DNA of 64,000 nt from contig LNKV01000015.1 of NCBI GenBank assembly GCA_001465935.1, forward strand, positions 434,001 through 498,000, read 5' to 3'. Under the pieces are notes generated by a model, which was not told the origin of the DNA, searched no databases, and was given only the letters and a program-made list of their open reading frames with translations. Made by a program: the position numbers and the translations under genes. Shown here piece after piece: positions 22,739-34,515 of the stretch. The first letter of the stretch is position 1. Each line of letters starts with the position of its first letter. Source of the DNA: Clarireedia homoeocarpa (lineage: Eukaryota > Ascomycota > Leotiomycetes > Helotiales > Rutstroemiaceae).

Positions 22739-24005
22739 TATCTCGAACCCCGGCAAACGTTCTCGTGGCAGGGGAAACACCGGTGAGATGCGGGAAAAGG
22801 CAATAGGATATGCATTGGATGGATTCGCATCCTAGCTAGCGATTGCTACGCTGAGGAAACGAGGAGAGATCACCCGCGGCCAAATATGCAGGCCGAGCAG
22901 CTGCTGCAGTCGTATCCTATCGTTTTCGGTGTACCCCAGGTAACTCGGCGCTATCAACCCGAATCCGAGAGGTTCTAGACTTTGTGTTTTCGGGTGAGCA
23001 ATCAGTTATAGGTAGAGTGGCCGAGGTGACATCGGGTTGTGAGCATCGTGATATACTCATACTGATCGCTGACTGGACTAAGGATGTGTTCAACCAATAC
23101 CTTTAGGCAACTACCGAAATATATCATGCGCAGTCGGAGTCTGAGAGTCTGGCGGATCGTACCGGATATTATTCCAGATGCGACCAGGCAATCTAAACAT
23201 CCACAAAAATGGATACATAGAGTTGGCTTCCAGGTTCTATGGATTACCATAAACCATAGTGGATAATGCTCGACTCCAATCGGAGAATTCGTTCTCGCCA
23301 GAGACACGGTCATGGATTTCAAGCATTTCTTTTCCTGATCCTCACCTGGATCACCTGGCGTTTGGCATCTTCGTGTGCCTATCTCCGCAGCTCCATGATA
23401 TCTAGGGGTTGGGACAGAGCTTACCTATTCTGTGTTGCGCTCCGCACATACGATGCAGAGAGGGTAGTCATTCCCTCAGTGATCATGATGCCGTGCGGAC
23501 TTTTGCTCCATATGTACGAAGTATGCACGATGTTGCAGCGTCAAGCACGGAATGTCCTATGAATAGTGAGACCAAACACTCTTGGCCTCGAGGAGAAAAT
23601 TATCACATGTTCTTGGTTCACGCACGCAGCCAGCAGGAAGCCATGCTAAAAAAGATATCGCATTACACAACTAGACATGAATAAATATGCATCACAACCA
23701 AATATCCAAGGTCCAAGGTTACTCACAATCTTCAATGCCACAACAGACCATGGCTTCATTACCCGAAAGTCGTACGACCATCAAAACCATGCTTTCATTC
23801 GCAAAGCCCTTGAACAAATATGTTTTCGGCAGTTTTGCTGACATCGACAGATACAGTACCCCAACATAAGTTTAGGAATCGAGAAAAGCATAAGATTAAC
23901 CACCCACTTCTCTCTTTAATTAAAAATCAACCACACATTATTTTTGATTCAAATCAAGGATTAAGAGTAGTCTTATAGTCTAGTTTTAATTAAAAAAATC
24001 CTGTA
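22739..24005. other. Intergenic upstream of the Tc1 copy
   Basis: No firm gene. One TACGAAGTA copy lies at 23515-23523. The last 130 bp before the element are very AT-rich (poly-TTAA-like), a typical setting for TA-targeting transposons. Confidence 0.4.
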
Positions 24006-25200
24006 CAGTCTAGTACTTCGTATGCCAACCCTTAGCCTCAATTACTGCATCACGCCTCCTCTCTATACTCCTTAAGTATGCCTCAAAAATAGAATCTGGA
24101 ATACACTCCCAAGCTTCTATTAATGCTGATTCCAGTGCCTCAAGGGCAACTTCCCCTGTTCCCATCGTCTCAAGCTTAGGGTGTAACTTGAGAACTCAAC
24201 TCTTAAGGTGCCCCTATATATGCTCGATCGGGTTCAAATCTGGGGAGTATGGAGGCTATTCGAGGACTGGTATAGCTCGATCTGCGAACTACTGGTGTAC
24301 CTTACGGGTATTATGGATAGGTGCGTTGTCCTGCATGAAAACTAGCCCGGGTTCCCAGTATCCTTCGATATTGTAGTTGAGTACTTCGAGGTAGGAGTTG
24401 GCAGAGTACCTATTCTTCTTCGATTCGAAGTCCCGGTCTATTATATAGAGATTAGACTTATGAATAGCCTTATCTTTCTACCAAAAGTATACCTATACTA
24501 TCACTGATATATCCTTCGACTTCTTGTAGGTTGTAATATTCACTGGGAGTAGTTGTTCTGCTGCAGTATAGAATGCCTATTCCCTTACTCCGCCTTTGCC
24601 CCGCTCCGCTGAATACTTGTCACTCTATATATGCTTTGCGAAGTTATCGAATGTCCAATGCTTTCTAGCTCTGTACTAGTTATACCTGAGACGTGCAGTC
24701 TTCTCTGTTAAGAACGGCCGCCGTCTACACCGCCAGTTTGTGATCCCAGAAGGCTCAAGCATACGCTGAAGGGTATAGTTGGCATATTTCTATCCGAACG
24801 CGTTGCGGACCTGTTGGTAGGTATCCTTCGGGTGTCGATGTACATAACGTATAAGGGCACGAACCTGTCGATCTGTATACTTGACTGGCCGGCCGGTTCG
24901 TTCTCTAGTAAACCCTTTATCGCGCAATAGGTCAGCCTTTACTGTGCTATAAACAGTGGTGATCGGGACTTTTAGGACCTTAGCAACTTTAGTGGCCGGA
25001 ACACCACAAAGCCGTGCGCCAACGATCTGCCCTCTCTTTTTAGGAGTCAACTCCTTCCGCTTTTTAATATTCCCATCAAGGACTCCTAATATTCGACGTG
25101 GCGTAGGCATGGGTGGTTGATTAAAAAGAGGTGTGGGTGGTGTTGAACGCGTAAAATCGCGATTTTATGGATTTTCGCTTAAACTTATTGCCTAGTACTG
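24006..25200 (-). mobile_element. Tc1/mariner-type DNA transposon, RIP-inactivated
   Basis: The element is 1195 bp with ends CAGT...ACTG, each flanked by TA (24004-24005 and 25201-25202), the target duplication made by Tc1/mariner enzymes. The terminal inverted repeats have decayed: the left end reads CAGTCTAG and the right, inward, CAGTACTAG. One transposase-coding frame fills nearly the whole element on the minus strand. It has no frameshift, only stops, most of them TGG to TAG changes. That pattern fits RIP (CpA to TpA on the template strand) acting on a once active copy. Confidence 0.88.
24010..25110 (-). pseudogene. Tc1/mariner transposase pseudogene
   Basis: One frame of 367 codons runs from an ATG at 25110 to a TAG at 24012-24010. 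Codons 1-106 are intact and encode the helix-turn-helix DNA-binding part ('GARLCGVPATKVAKVLKV', then the basic 'RERTGRPVKYTDRQV'). Ten internal stops follow: TAG with lowest bases at 24790, 24676, 24625, 24577, 24493, 24478, 24289, 24256 and 24214, and TGA at 24196. Each TAG sits where Tc1 transposases usually carry Trp. The catalytic region is recognisable: 'VFMQDNAPIHNTRKV' with the second Asp and 'PPYSPDLNPIEHI' with the third acidic residue. No indel was found. The protein is non-functional. Confidence 0.9.
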
Positions 25201-26110
25201 TACACCTCCCTGATCTTGGTCATTCTGATCAGCGTAGTCATCAACGGGCCGATCCATAAAACAGGCTGATCAGTAATCCGAGACCTGACTACGCGCTACC
25301 GTATGCATGAGCTAAGCATTTCAATCAATTTAACATGATATTCCCTTCGTACTCCATCACTCAATCAATTCTTCTTTTTATATAGTTTCCCGGCGAAATG
25401 TTCGCAAAATGGGACTCGCGACTGGCATCCAAATCGCCGAATCTAAACCGCTTGTAGTTCTATGTACACTATGTCGCCCATCGAAGCATGTATGTGCCTG
25501 TTGTTATTGCAGCTTCGCGGACAAGGGTTTAAGAACAGCAGCATTCATGCATACATACCCTGAAAGGCCACCCTCTCCCGCCTCTCTCATACATACAGTA
25601 CTACGAAGTATTTCCATTCTCCACCCGTTGAATTGAAGCTCATATCCATAATGACGTTCATTTTTGTCTAACTCACCCGAAGAAGAACCTACCTGCCTTG
25701 AATGTATCCGCAGCGCGCAGTCCCTGCCAGCTGAGCTAACTTTATCAAATCAGTCCTACATTCCTCATCGTGGCCCCTGAAGGAAGCTCCTACTATGCGA
25801 CAGGGGTAATTCGTACGCCAAGATAGATCAGTCAAGATAGTCTGACTAGCCTTATATCACTGCATTCTCTGAATCCTGTTGGTTAGCACGTTCTTGTGTA
25901 GATAATATGCGCCCTGGTTTGTAAAGAGTCCTCTAGAAAGCTTGGCGTAACAATTACGCCAAATACCGCAGTAGATCGGGGTACGATTCAAAGCGGGCGG
26001 CTGTTCATATTGACATCATGCAGAGATCGTTTCCTTACTATTCGATGAGAAAGATACTCAGAGTATATCTTGGCTTTATTTTTCTGGCTACGGTTACTGG
26101 TCTTGCTACT

Positions 26111-26128
26111 TACAGTACAGTACAGTAC
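26111..26128. repeat. (TACAG)n short tandem repeat
   Basis: Three and a half TACAG units. The word TACAGTA or its complement recurs across the gene-poor regions. Confidence 0.7.
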
Positions 26129-26309
26129 TTGGACTGTACGACCCTTAAATGCCCCCGCCCCGCAGGAGGAAGGGACGGAAAGGAAGGACAATATGCACAA
26201 CACTTTTGGTGGGATGATCAGGGATGTTGGTTCTAAGTCACTCCTGTCGACTGTACTGTATTATAACGGTCCGGTCTGGTTTGGCTCAGGTCGATGCGTC
26301 TGTTGGCTT

Positions 26310-26354
26310 GCTCGTGCTCGTGCTCGTGCTCGTCCTCGTCCTCGTCCTCGTCCT
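26310..26354. repeat. (CTCGTG)n/(CTCGTC)n hexanucleotide repeat
   Basis: A run of CTCGTG units passing into CTCGTC units. It accounts for the spurious Ser/Cys-rich and Glu/Asp/His-rich frames seen here. Confidence 0.85.
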
Positions 26355-28655
26355 TATTGGACAGGAGAGGAGCCACGATCCGTAGATCTACCGTGGGTGG
26401 TACGTACAGAGATGTATGTTCCTCATCGCCCCAAATGTACTTTCGTTTCCTTTCTAGCATACACGAGAGGGAGGGAGGAACAGAGCTTCACATAACTTAC
26501 CTACTTCGTACATATATCATTCATATTCCATGCTTAATTGTACATACAGTACATCCATGCCACTTAATTACCCAATCACCCCCTCAAACGAAGGAAGTCT
26601 TCTCCGTCGAATATCCGGACATGCCTGCGCTGATCTCCAGTACTCTCGCTCGCTTGTATACACACCCCCCCCTCTCTCCCTTTCCACGGCTTTCTCATTT
26701 TATTTCGTACTTCCACATGTTTACATGTTTTTTTTCTTTTTCTTCCCTGGTGTGCATCATGTCCCTCTACATACGCGTTTTGCATTCATTTCACCAAACT
26801 GCTGCAGCCTCTGGAACGCCCTTCCGTCTTCCCCGTAGATTGATTTTGGGAGATTTCGTGCGCCCGCCACAGTCGTGCATCGGCAGCCGAAACGTTTGTG
26901 TGCCTGTTTCTTCGTATTCCACAATAGTGGTAGCGTTGAAACCAAAACCAGGAAAGCGATTCTACTTGCAGTACTGTAAGGAATCTCTAGCCTACAGGTA
27001 TAGTTCGTCGGGGATGTACAGTAAGTACTTTGTACTTGGATTTCGGGTGTTGTAGTCTTTTACAAGTTTTTAGTGATTCTTGGCAATGTGGTGCACAAGT
27101 ACATCACCACCACCCTCTCAGTGATGGACACGCGCACGCATATGTCTCTTCATGTACACAAGTACGTACTCTGTCCCCTGCCCTCTTCTTAACTACAGTA
27201 GAAACATGATGCCAAAGCAAAACGCTCGGCGATAAATTCTTACTTCCGCGGAGGGTTTTGACGAAACTGTGAATCTATGAATACAAACAAGAATGGATAA
27301 GTTAGCCTCTGTCTGCGGAGTATGGAAGCCGTAGTTATGAGTGGCTGGGCCCATTCTTCTCAGAGGCAGTTTCAGTGTTTTAGAGTTTGGTGAAGTTGCC
27401 CGGTTCATGAATAATTCATTTCCCTCCTTGTACTTAGTATATTTATATGGTAATCTGAACCCTCCCCCCATCATCCCATTCCCATCACAATTCACATCTC
27501 CCAGTAACCTAATGACTGCACAATTCCTTACTCATGTAAACCACACCAAACAAAATAATTCGAATCATTTCGCCCAAACTCCAACCACACACCACCCCCC
27601 ACTGACTCACCACGGCATTTCTATTTCCCCTTCCTTCCTCCTTCCTCCGCGATCAGCCCCCTTGTTCCCCGTCCCATGCCAGGCTATCCGTGTATCACTC
27701 ACCTGTCAACTAGTCCCGTTTGGGATATCCGCATTCAACCAATACCGTACGCTATTTACATTTGTCTACTGAAAAAGATGTTCAAGGATGAAGATGAACA
27801 ATCGAGTTGAATGGCGTTTTCCGTGGGCTGAGGTATGGAGGCTTCCCCCACTACACCCCACCCCGCACTTTCCCCGGTAGGGTCTGCTTTGTACATCCTA
27901 CGCTGATCTGTAAATTATATTCTTGTTTTTTGCATTTTTCGCCGTCGCGGAAGGAGCTGAGGTAGTTTGTGTTAAGCTGAATTGGGCTGAGGCGCTTTTA
28001 CTAGCGAAGGGAGGAGGTGTAAGTGGATTAGAGCAAGCTTTTGTAAAGTCGTGAATATAATATACTACCCGAATCAGGAGTGCACTGTAGAAAGACAACC
28101 CCTCTATCACTTGGCTCCCCTTCTCCCTCGATGGTAGAGTAGCACGTACCCAATTCATCCGGCATACTACTCTCCTACTTAGCCTATCTCCGATCCGCCA
28201 GCCCCATACATTTCACACCGCCTAGAACTACATGTCTCTATCTATATTTGTCTACCTACCCATCTACCTGCCTATCTAATCTACCCATCTAATCTCCTCC
28301 CCTCACCCATCTCCCCCGTCCGTATAGTGCTCACTGTAACCGCAGCACTGCGTAAGAGGCCTGAATCTCCCATCGCGGCCCCCTCCCATATTATACCGCT
28401 CTCTTGAAATGCCGCATCAAAAGCTAGGTTGAGTTACATGGTGTGAAATATCCGTGTGAAATATCCCCACGTCCCCACCCCCCGGGGGGCTTCCCCGCGC
28501 GCTTAGCTTCTTCCATTCTCATCATCGGCGTCTATTCACATAGCCAATCGACCTTCCGCCTCTCACCAACCGATCAGGAGAAGAGAGAGAAGGGTCTTTG
28601 TTCTAGAGTTTTACTACATATATACACATCCAGCGCATCCACTCATATCAGCTAT

Positions 28656-28683
28656 CGTTCGTTCGTTCGTTCGTTCGTTCGTT
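28656..28683. repeat. (GTTC)n microsatellite
   Basis: Seven GTTC units in a pyrimidine-rich setting. Confidence 0.85.
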
Positions 28684-29811
28684 GTCCTGCGAGTTCTGAA
28701 AACCCATATGGCTCCTCTCCTCTCCTCTCTTCTTCCCCCAAGTGTTCTTCTCTCCGCCTCTCCCTCATTACCATTCCTTTGAGCGAGCTTCATATACCCC
28801 CCACCCCCCTGTATTCCTTTCCCCCGTTCCACGATCTTCAAACCCTAGAACCCACCTCCCTGCCTGCTCCTCCCTCCTTACCTGCCTCCCCCCCCCCTCC
28901 TCTCAACAAAGTACTTCAGCTTCAGCTCACCCCCGTCCCTAGCCGTATCTACCCCCCCCCCCTATATCCACCTCTATCAATCTACCTTTCCCATTCCAAC
29001 CACAAGGGGATAGGGGATGTGACGTGATTAAATTCTCCCCATCTCTCCATTCTCACGAGTATGATAAGATCGATAGAATAGGATTCGCAGAGGCGAAGTA
29101 CCACAAGGCTCTGAGAACCGAGTTAGCCATATGTATATAGATCGTAATTATAACACCGAATAAGGAGCGACATCAAACAACACATCCCACAAACCAAACC
29201 TAACGCGAAACTTTGAACAAAGATAAAGATAAAATATCTTCATTCCATTCCATCGCTTTGCCCCGTTGTGCTTTGCTTCGCTTATACTATACTATACTTA
29301 AACTAGCTGTCTTCATCCTCTTCACGTACGCATCCAATCTAATTCAATCGGATGCAATCCTTTCGAATCAAGCCAAATCCCAGATACTCCTATGAAGTCA
29401 TATTCCGCTGCTCACTTTATGCACGCCAAGGCTACACCACACTCTCCTCGACTTTGTACAGTCCAGCCAAACACACCTTCCTTCCCCAAAGACTCGCCTG
29501 CAAATATATAAACAATAAAGTAAAGTTTCAACAATCCATTCCCTATCCCAATCGCCTTCTGACAAGAACCCCAAAAAATTCCAACCCAAATCAAGCATAA
29601 AAAATGGTCTCGCCCCCCAAAATGTATAATCGGCCCAAATAAACCAATCCAATTCCATATCCCATCCGATCCAGACCCTTTCCCCCTTCCCCCTAAAGAC
29701 CCGTTTTTTGGAAGCTGAGACCAAATGATAAGAGGGAAAGATACTGATTCTGGTTTCTCTTTACTGATCTTCAAAAGAAAAATAAAGACGTTTTCCCCCT
29801 TTTACCCCTTA

Positions 29812-29860
29812 ATATGATATGATATGATATGATGATGATGATGATGATGATGATGATATG
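29812..29860. repeat. (ATATG)n followed by (ATG)n
   Basis: Four ATATG units run directly into about nine ATG units, a compound microsatellite. Confidence 0.85.
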
Positions 29861-29908
29861 CCCCTGGTTTTCGCGCCGACCAAGTTTTGAAAATGCTCCG
29901 GCCCATGC

Positions 29909-30346
29909 TTAAAAATATGTTGTAAAACGTATGAAACGTAAGTATATGTAAGAAGTGTAAAAGATATGGATAAAAGGAACTTGGAAGAAATGTTTTGCTA
30001 GATAACCTAATTGGGCGATGGCAATGGTGGCGAGCACAAAATAAGTTAGAGTGGAGTTGGGATGATAAATGTAGCGAACCATAAAACCATCGATTGGAAC
30101 GCATGGAGGCAGGGTAAAATAGGCCCTAACGGGTTCGTGTAAGTCGTGAGTAAAGATGCGTGATGGTGTAAACGGATAAAAATGCAGTGTGAGGTGGTAC
30201 AAGACGTATGCAAAGATGTAGGTAACTCGTAAGACGTAAAGCCCAGATCGCCACAAAACTGGACGTGGCCCGTCAGACAGCATAAAGAATTCGGACATCA
30301 TGCTCAACAGCGTGCCGAGTATCGGCCCGTCTGCTATAATTCCCAT
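29909..30346 (-). CDS. Possible hydrophobic protein, unclassified
   Basis: A minus-strand frame of 145 codons starts at an ATG at 30346; the frame is open 16 codons further upstream without an ATG. It encodes several hydrophobic, aromatic-rich segments ('YVLRVTYIFAYVLYHLTLHF', 'LTYFVLATIAIAQLGYLAKH') consistent with three or four membrane helices, but no recognisable motif. It lies 217 bp beyond the stop codon of the AT-hook factor on the same strand, so it may simply be that gene's 3' flank. Low confidence. Confidence 0.25.
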   Translation of the reverse strand: MGIIADGPILGTLLSMMSEFFMLSDGPRPVLWRSGLYVLRVTYIFAYVLYHLTLHFYPFTPSRIFTHDLHEPVRAYFTLPPCVPIDGFMVRYIYHPNSTLTYFVLATIAIAQLGYLAKHFFQVPFIHIFYTSYIYLRFIRFTTYF

Positions 30347-30562
30347 TCGTGTGTCATCATAAGCCGAATATTCTAGGTTGATCCTAGATTGCAATCCCTA
30401 GAAGGTAGCATCAGATCACGCTGTGCTACTCCGTTGTGCTGCTCCCGTTGAATGCACGCACGTGTCGGAACGTAATTCCGCATTCTCGGTCGGAACCACT
30501 GTCGGGGTTGAGTTTGGTGGCGTAATTAGCTGGGCGTGAAATTTTAGTATGCCACAAGGAAT

Positions 30563-32759
30563 TCAAGTGGCCAAAAAGTCCATGCCTAATCCGTGTGCAA
30601 GACTTTGCCAATCCCAACTACGCTCATCCTTTGCATCCATCAATTTCCACACCTCTTCCAGCACCTTTAATGCGGCATCCGAGTTACGATATTGCATGTA
30701 CGCTTTGACAACTCCGATGGCTTTGCGAATGGGATCTCGTTGCCTTTCTTCAAACGCTGCACATCCAATGATGAACGCTGGAGCGAGAACAAGTGTCTGA
30801 GAAGGATCGCGCGGAGGGACTTTTTCCAACAATACAATTCCGTCATCAACCGCTTTCGTAATCCGAGGATCCGGTCGCCAGCTAGTAGTTTTCGGTGGGT
30901 ATATGGTACGCCACAGGTAAACCCACATCATTTGTTTGTAGAGTAGACCGGCGAGATCACGCGAGTCTCCTGCAGGCCATGCTGGTTTCCAGTCTCGGAT
31001 CCCAGCATCAATTTCAGCAGCCCGGTACAACGAGGTGTAATCTACTACAGTATCAACACCTTTGGCCATGTTCTCCCGAATCAAATTTCGAATATTGGTA
31101 ATCTTCGACATGTACATGAACAAACCATCGTTGACTCCGAGAAGGCGGACTGCATCAGGTTGAATGATATTGGTTGGTAAATTCCAATCATCGTAGACTG
31201 CACCAAGTCGTGCCCGACCTTGAGGATCATTCTGTGGTAACGAAATTAGTTCATCTAGGATGATGTGATACTGGAAGAATTCACGTATGAACTCCAGGAA
31301 TGGTCCGTCCTCAGGGGGCGATTGCTGAATGAGCCTTTGATAAGCTGCCAGGTGAACACGATGTTGGCCAGTAGGGGTGGGGTCGGCAAGAGTTTGAAGC
31401 ACGAGGCAGAGCATCTGACCATATCGAGCAGAGATGATGACGTTCCCATTCATGTTCGAGTTCTCTCCTCGGTTCTGTCTCTCCATATCATTGTGAAGTT
31501 CTTTCATAGCTGCCGTTTGGTGGTACTGAGATCGCTTTTCTAGGATATCCTGGTTGACATCTGGATGTTCTTGTAGTAGCTTAACCCCGTAACTTGATTC
31601 GTAATCGATATGCTTGCTGGAAAGTGCGAGGATAGAATGCATCAATCCAAGATGCTGAACAGCCATGGGCAGTAACATATCCTTGAAAGCATTATTGCGT
31701 TCGCCTTCGACGGTAAAGATCGAGCTTAACCTGTAGATGTAGTGTTCAAAGAAAACCTTGTCCCCACTTGTTTCTACACCATGTATCACAGGTGCCAGAG
31801 TGATAGTGGGCAAACTAAGCCTCCGCAGACGAGCGGCTGTCGATATCATCAGTTCTTCCGCACTTTGTCGGCGCTTCCATAATGCCATACCTTCTTCTGC
31901 TTTTTCTTTACCACTTTTCCATAACTGCCTATCTTGATAGCCTTCACAGATGACAGCGTTCTTATTGCAGTTCATACCTATGTCAATGAAGTGTTAGTAC
32001 CCGGAGCTACTGGAGAGAAGCTCGAACGACAGCATTCGGGCGAGAGTGAGACGTACACCTTGGTTTCATCTCATCACACTTCTTCTTCCTCTTCCTGCAA
32101 GTTATGCATCCAGTCTTTGACCGACCCTTTGAAACTTTGTTTAAAGTCTCCGGAGTCTGAACGGGATGCTTACGCGGACGTCCTCGAGGTCGTTTCGCTT
32201 GCATAGGCGACCTTATCGCAGATGGTGTCTGAGGCGGCTGTGCTTCCTTCACCTCCGACAAATTCAGTTCATCTTCCAAAGGCTCCAACTTCGGTACCAA
32301 CATCATCTCAACATCTTGATCCTGCTCACGGTCGCCTTCCCACGATTCCGTTCCGTCCTTGAGATGTTCATGGCCATGCTCATGTTCATGTTCATGCTCT
32401 TCCTCCTCCTCCTCCACAAAGCCCACCGATGCACTCCAAGGATCACCACACGATGAGGCAGCCGATGTGATTACTGTATTTGATGATGAACTCGAACCCA
32501 CTGAACCATCCATACTTCCCGCTCTCACTTCGAATCTATTTGATTTGTACACCTGCACACTGAAGTCAAAGGCCTCCTCAGGTCGTACTCGTCGTTTGGT
32601 TGGAGGTCGAATAATTCGTGCTACTTGTCTTGATCCTACTCGAATCGCACCTGGGGTCTGTCGTAAAATTTCTTCAACTTCGTCTCGATCTGGGCTAGTT
32701 GAATGGTCCGACCATTGGAAGATTGCCTCCTCTGACATAGGACCAAAGTGCATGTCCAT
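30563..32759 (-). CDS. Zn2Cys6 transcription factor with AT-hook and Glu/His tract
   Basis: Exons 32759-32057 and 31977-30563 (intron 79 bp, GTACGT...CATAG, phase 1 within the fourth zinc Cys codon) give 705 aa. The start is the first ATG after an in-frame TAA. Residues 116-133 are a run of Glu then alternating His/Glu. An AT-hook core 'KRPRGRPRKHP' lies at 189-199. The Zn2Cys6 cluster has Cys at 218, 221, 228, 235, 238 and 245 (spacing 2-6-6-2-6). The C-terminal 460 residues match the Fungal_trans_2 type ('HYIYRLSSIFT', 'MAVQHLGLMHSILALSSKH', 'GLLYKQMMWVYLW'). Proteins of this type are nuclear regulators binding CGG-containing sites; the AT-hook would add minor-groove contact. Target genes are unknown. 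The gene is isolated, with 5.4 kb of gene-poor DNA after its 3' end and about 17 kb before its 5' end. Confidence 0.92.
32366..32413 (-). repeat. In-gene repeat encoding Glu run and His-Glu alternation
   Basis: A GAG/CAT-type trinucleotide and hexanucleotide tract in the first exon of the preceding factor. On the opposite strand it gives spurious Ser/Cys-rich frames. Confidence 0.75.
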
Positions 32760-33439
32760 ATCCACCGCAGCACCGCAGAGTTTCAAGACGTGAATCCGAT
32801 ATGTGTATCGCTTTTATTGAGGGGAACTGAATTGGAGTACTTCACCACTGCCTATAAATGCTGCAACTCAACACCACATCTATCGATCGCAGTCAGACCA
32901 TTCGCATATGTTGGCGACAGGAACCGTGTAATAGTAGTAGTTATCGAGTGCTCTGTAGTTGTTTAGACGTGGTACGAGGGACTCGAAGTCGGGAGTGGTT
33001 GATTGTCGAGTGCCGGATTGAATGTGGTGGAAGCTTTTGACGAAGGAACGAAGCGATCGAGGAGGTTCACAATGGTAGTATGTATATCACTACACTTTGT
33101 AACAATATATGGGTTCTCGGGAACACAACGCCCATGCACCGCACCGTACTGCACTCCACACTTGTTTCTCTGTCTCTCGCCGAGAAAAGAGGAATTGTCT
33201 AGGATTCGGGGGTAGGAAGATTCGCTTCAGACGGGCCTGCAGGGTTGATTGTTAATTAAGGCCAGAGGATATTGAAGGAGGTGATTGCAGACCCCGACAA
33301 AAGTCGTTGGGCCAAGGAGTGAATGGTGGTGGGCAAGGTAGTAAGTGGGCAAGAGTGGTAAGGTAGGAATGGAAGGTAGCAGACGAACAGCGTAAAGCGT
33401 GGAGCGTGAATTGGGGTGAGGGTGTGAACTATGAAGTAC

Positions 33440-33496
33440 GAGGCCTGAGGTGAGGTGTGAGGTATGAGGCGTGAGGCATGAGGCGTGAGGTGTAAA
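33440..33496. repeat. Imperfect GAGGYRTGAGG-type tandem repeat
   Basis: A purine-rich stretch built from short GTGAGG/ATGAGGC units, about six to eight imperfect copies. Further GTCGAGGGGG units follow at about 33597-33640. Confidence 0.65.
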
Positions 33497-34477
33497 GGTG
33501 GGTTGGATGGTGAAGACGAGGGTTGAAGTGCAAATGTGGGTGGAGTGAATGTGGGTTGTGGAAGGGTTGTTAAGATGTGTGAGGATGATGAGTGAGGGTC
33601 GAGGGGGTCGAGGGGGTCAAGGTCGAGGGGGGTCAAGGGCAGGTGAAGAGATACAAAATAGAAAAATGGCCGTGCACGTAGAATGCCATCCAAGCCGGGG
33701 CGCCTTACTGTACGGAGTATTACACTTTTGCTCTGTTTCTATTTCCTCGGGTTTTCCGTGCTCCGTCTGCTCGCTCGAGTCGCTGTCTTGTTTCAATTGT
33801 TCGTCTCCTGGATGATAACTGTCTTTCGCTTCTCCGCTTTCTGGTTTGATTTTCACGATCGATCGACGACGGGGAGGCACCTTTAGAAGAACGTTGAGAA
33901 GAAAACACGAACGGATAAATGAAGATTCGCCGTCTGCTGTCTTATAAGAAGTGGTGAGGACTTTGCACTCAAGGATAGGTGGTCGTTGAGCTCGAGTAGA
34001 CCTGACCGACTATCTCCCGTGCTTCCGGAGAGTAGCAAACAGCACAAGGGAGCGAATGAAAGATAAATTGATAACTGCTGGGGGAAATGTGTGCCTTTCT
34101 GTACTTTCTGTACTTCTTAACCTTATACCGTACGAGTTATGTACATGTACTAACGAACAGAGCCAAGGCCGAATGCGGGAAAAGGCTGTCCAGGTAATAC
34201 AGTAATAATGGAGCAACAAAGAGGTCGATGGTCGATGGTCGTACTTCTGCGTAGCTTCGTCGATGTTTCCAGGGGGGCTTGCTGCTTCTCCGCTCTAATG
34301 TACGGAAAGTCAAGGACAGGCCTCTAAGCGAACGAGAAGGAGGCAGTCTGCAGTCTGCAGTAAGAACTGTACTGTAGTGTGGTTGCACTGTGCAAATAAA
34401 AAAGAGGAGCAAAAAAAGGGTAAAGGAACAAGGGCGCAATTCGTTCCGTGATATGATGCAGCGCTGCAACAATGCTT

Positions 34478-34515
34478 TAGTTCTAGTTCTAGCTCTAGCT
34501 CTAGCTCTAGCTCTT
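34478..34515. repeat. (TAGYTC)n hexanucleotide repeat
   Basis: TAGTTC units passing into TAGCTC units, six copies. Confidence 0.8.

Larger units (their letters stand above)
25201..30562. other. Gene-poor region, 5.4 kb, many simple repeats
   Basis: No credible multi-exon gene was found. The stretch is not strongly AT-rich and alternates pyrimidine-rich tracts (about 27480-29030) with microsatellites. TACGAAGTA/TACTTCGTA copies lie at 25602-25610 and 26502-26510, and many TACAGTA/TACTGTA words occur. A minus-strand frame at 30346-29909 encodes a hydrophobic 145-aa product (listed separately). The right end would be the 3' flank of the minus-strand AT-hook factor. Confidence 0.45.

Noticed and set aside
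22741..22765. A B-box-like GGTTCGA word on the minus strand, possible tRNA
   Set aside because: The B-box consensus fails at the following bases, and no A box or cloverleaf pairing is found. No other tRNA or rRNA gene was seen in the window.
28443..29027. 194-codon Ser/Pro-rich plus-strand frame
   Set aside because: The sequence is a pyrimidine-rich tract with microsatellites, which stays open in several frames without coding; no motif or splice support.
33617..33908. Charged minus-strand frames about 0.9 kb upstream of the AT-hook factor
   Set aside because: The longer starts at GTG, and no upstream ATG exon with proper splice sites could be found. They may be part of a long 5' leader.
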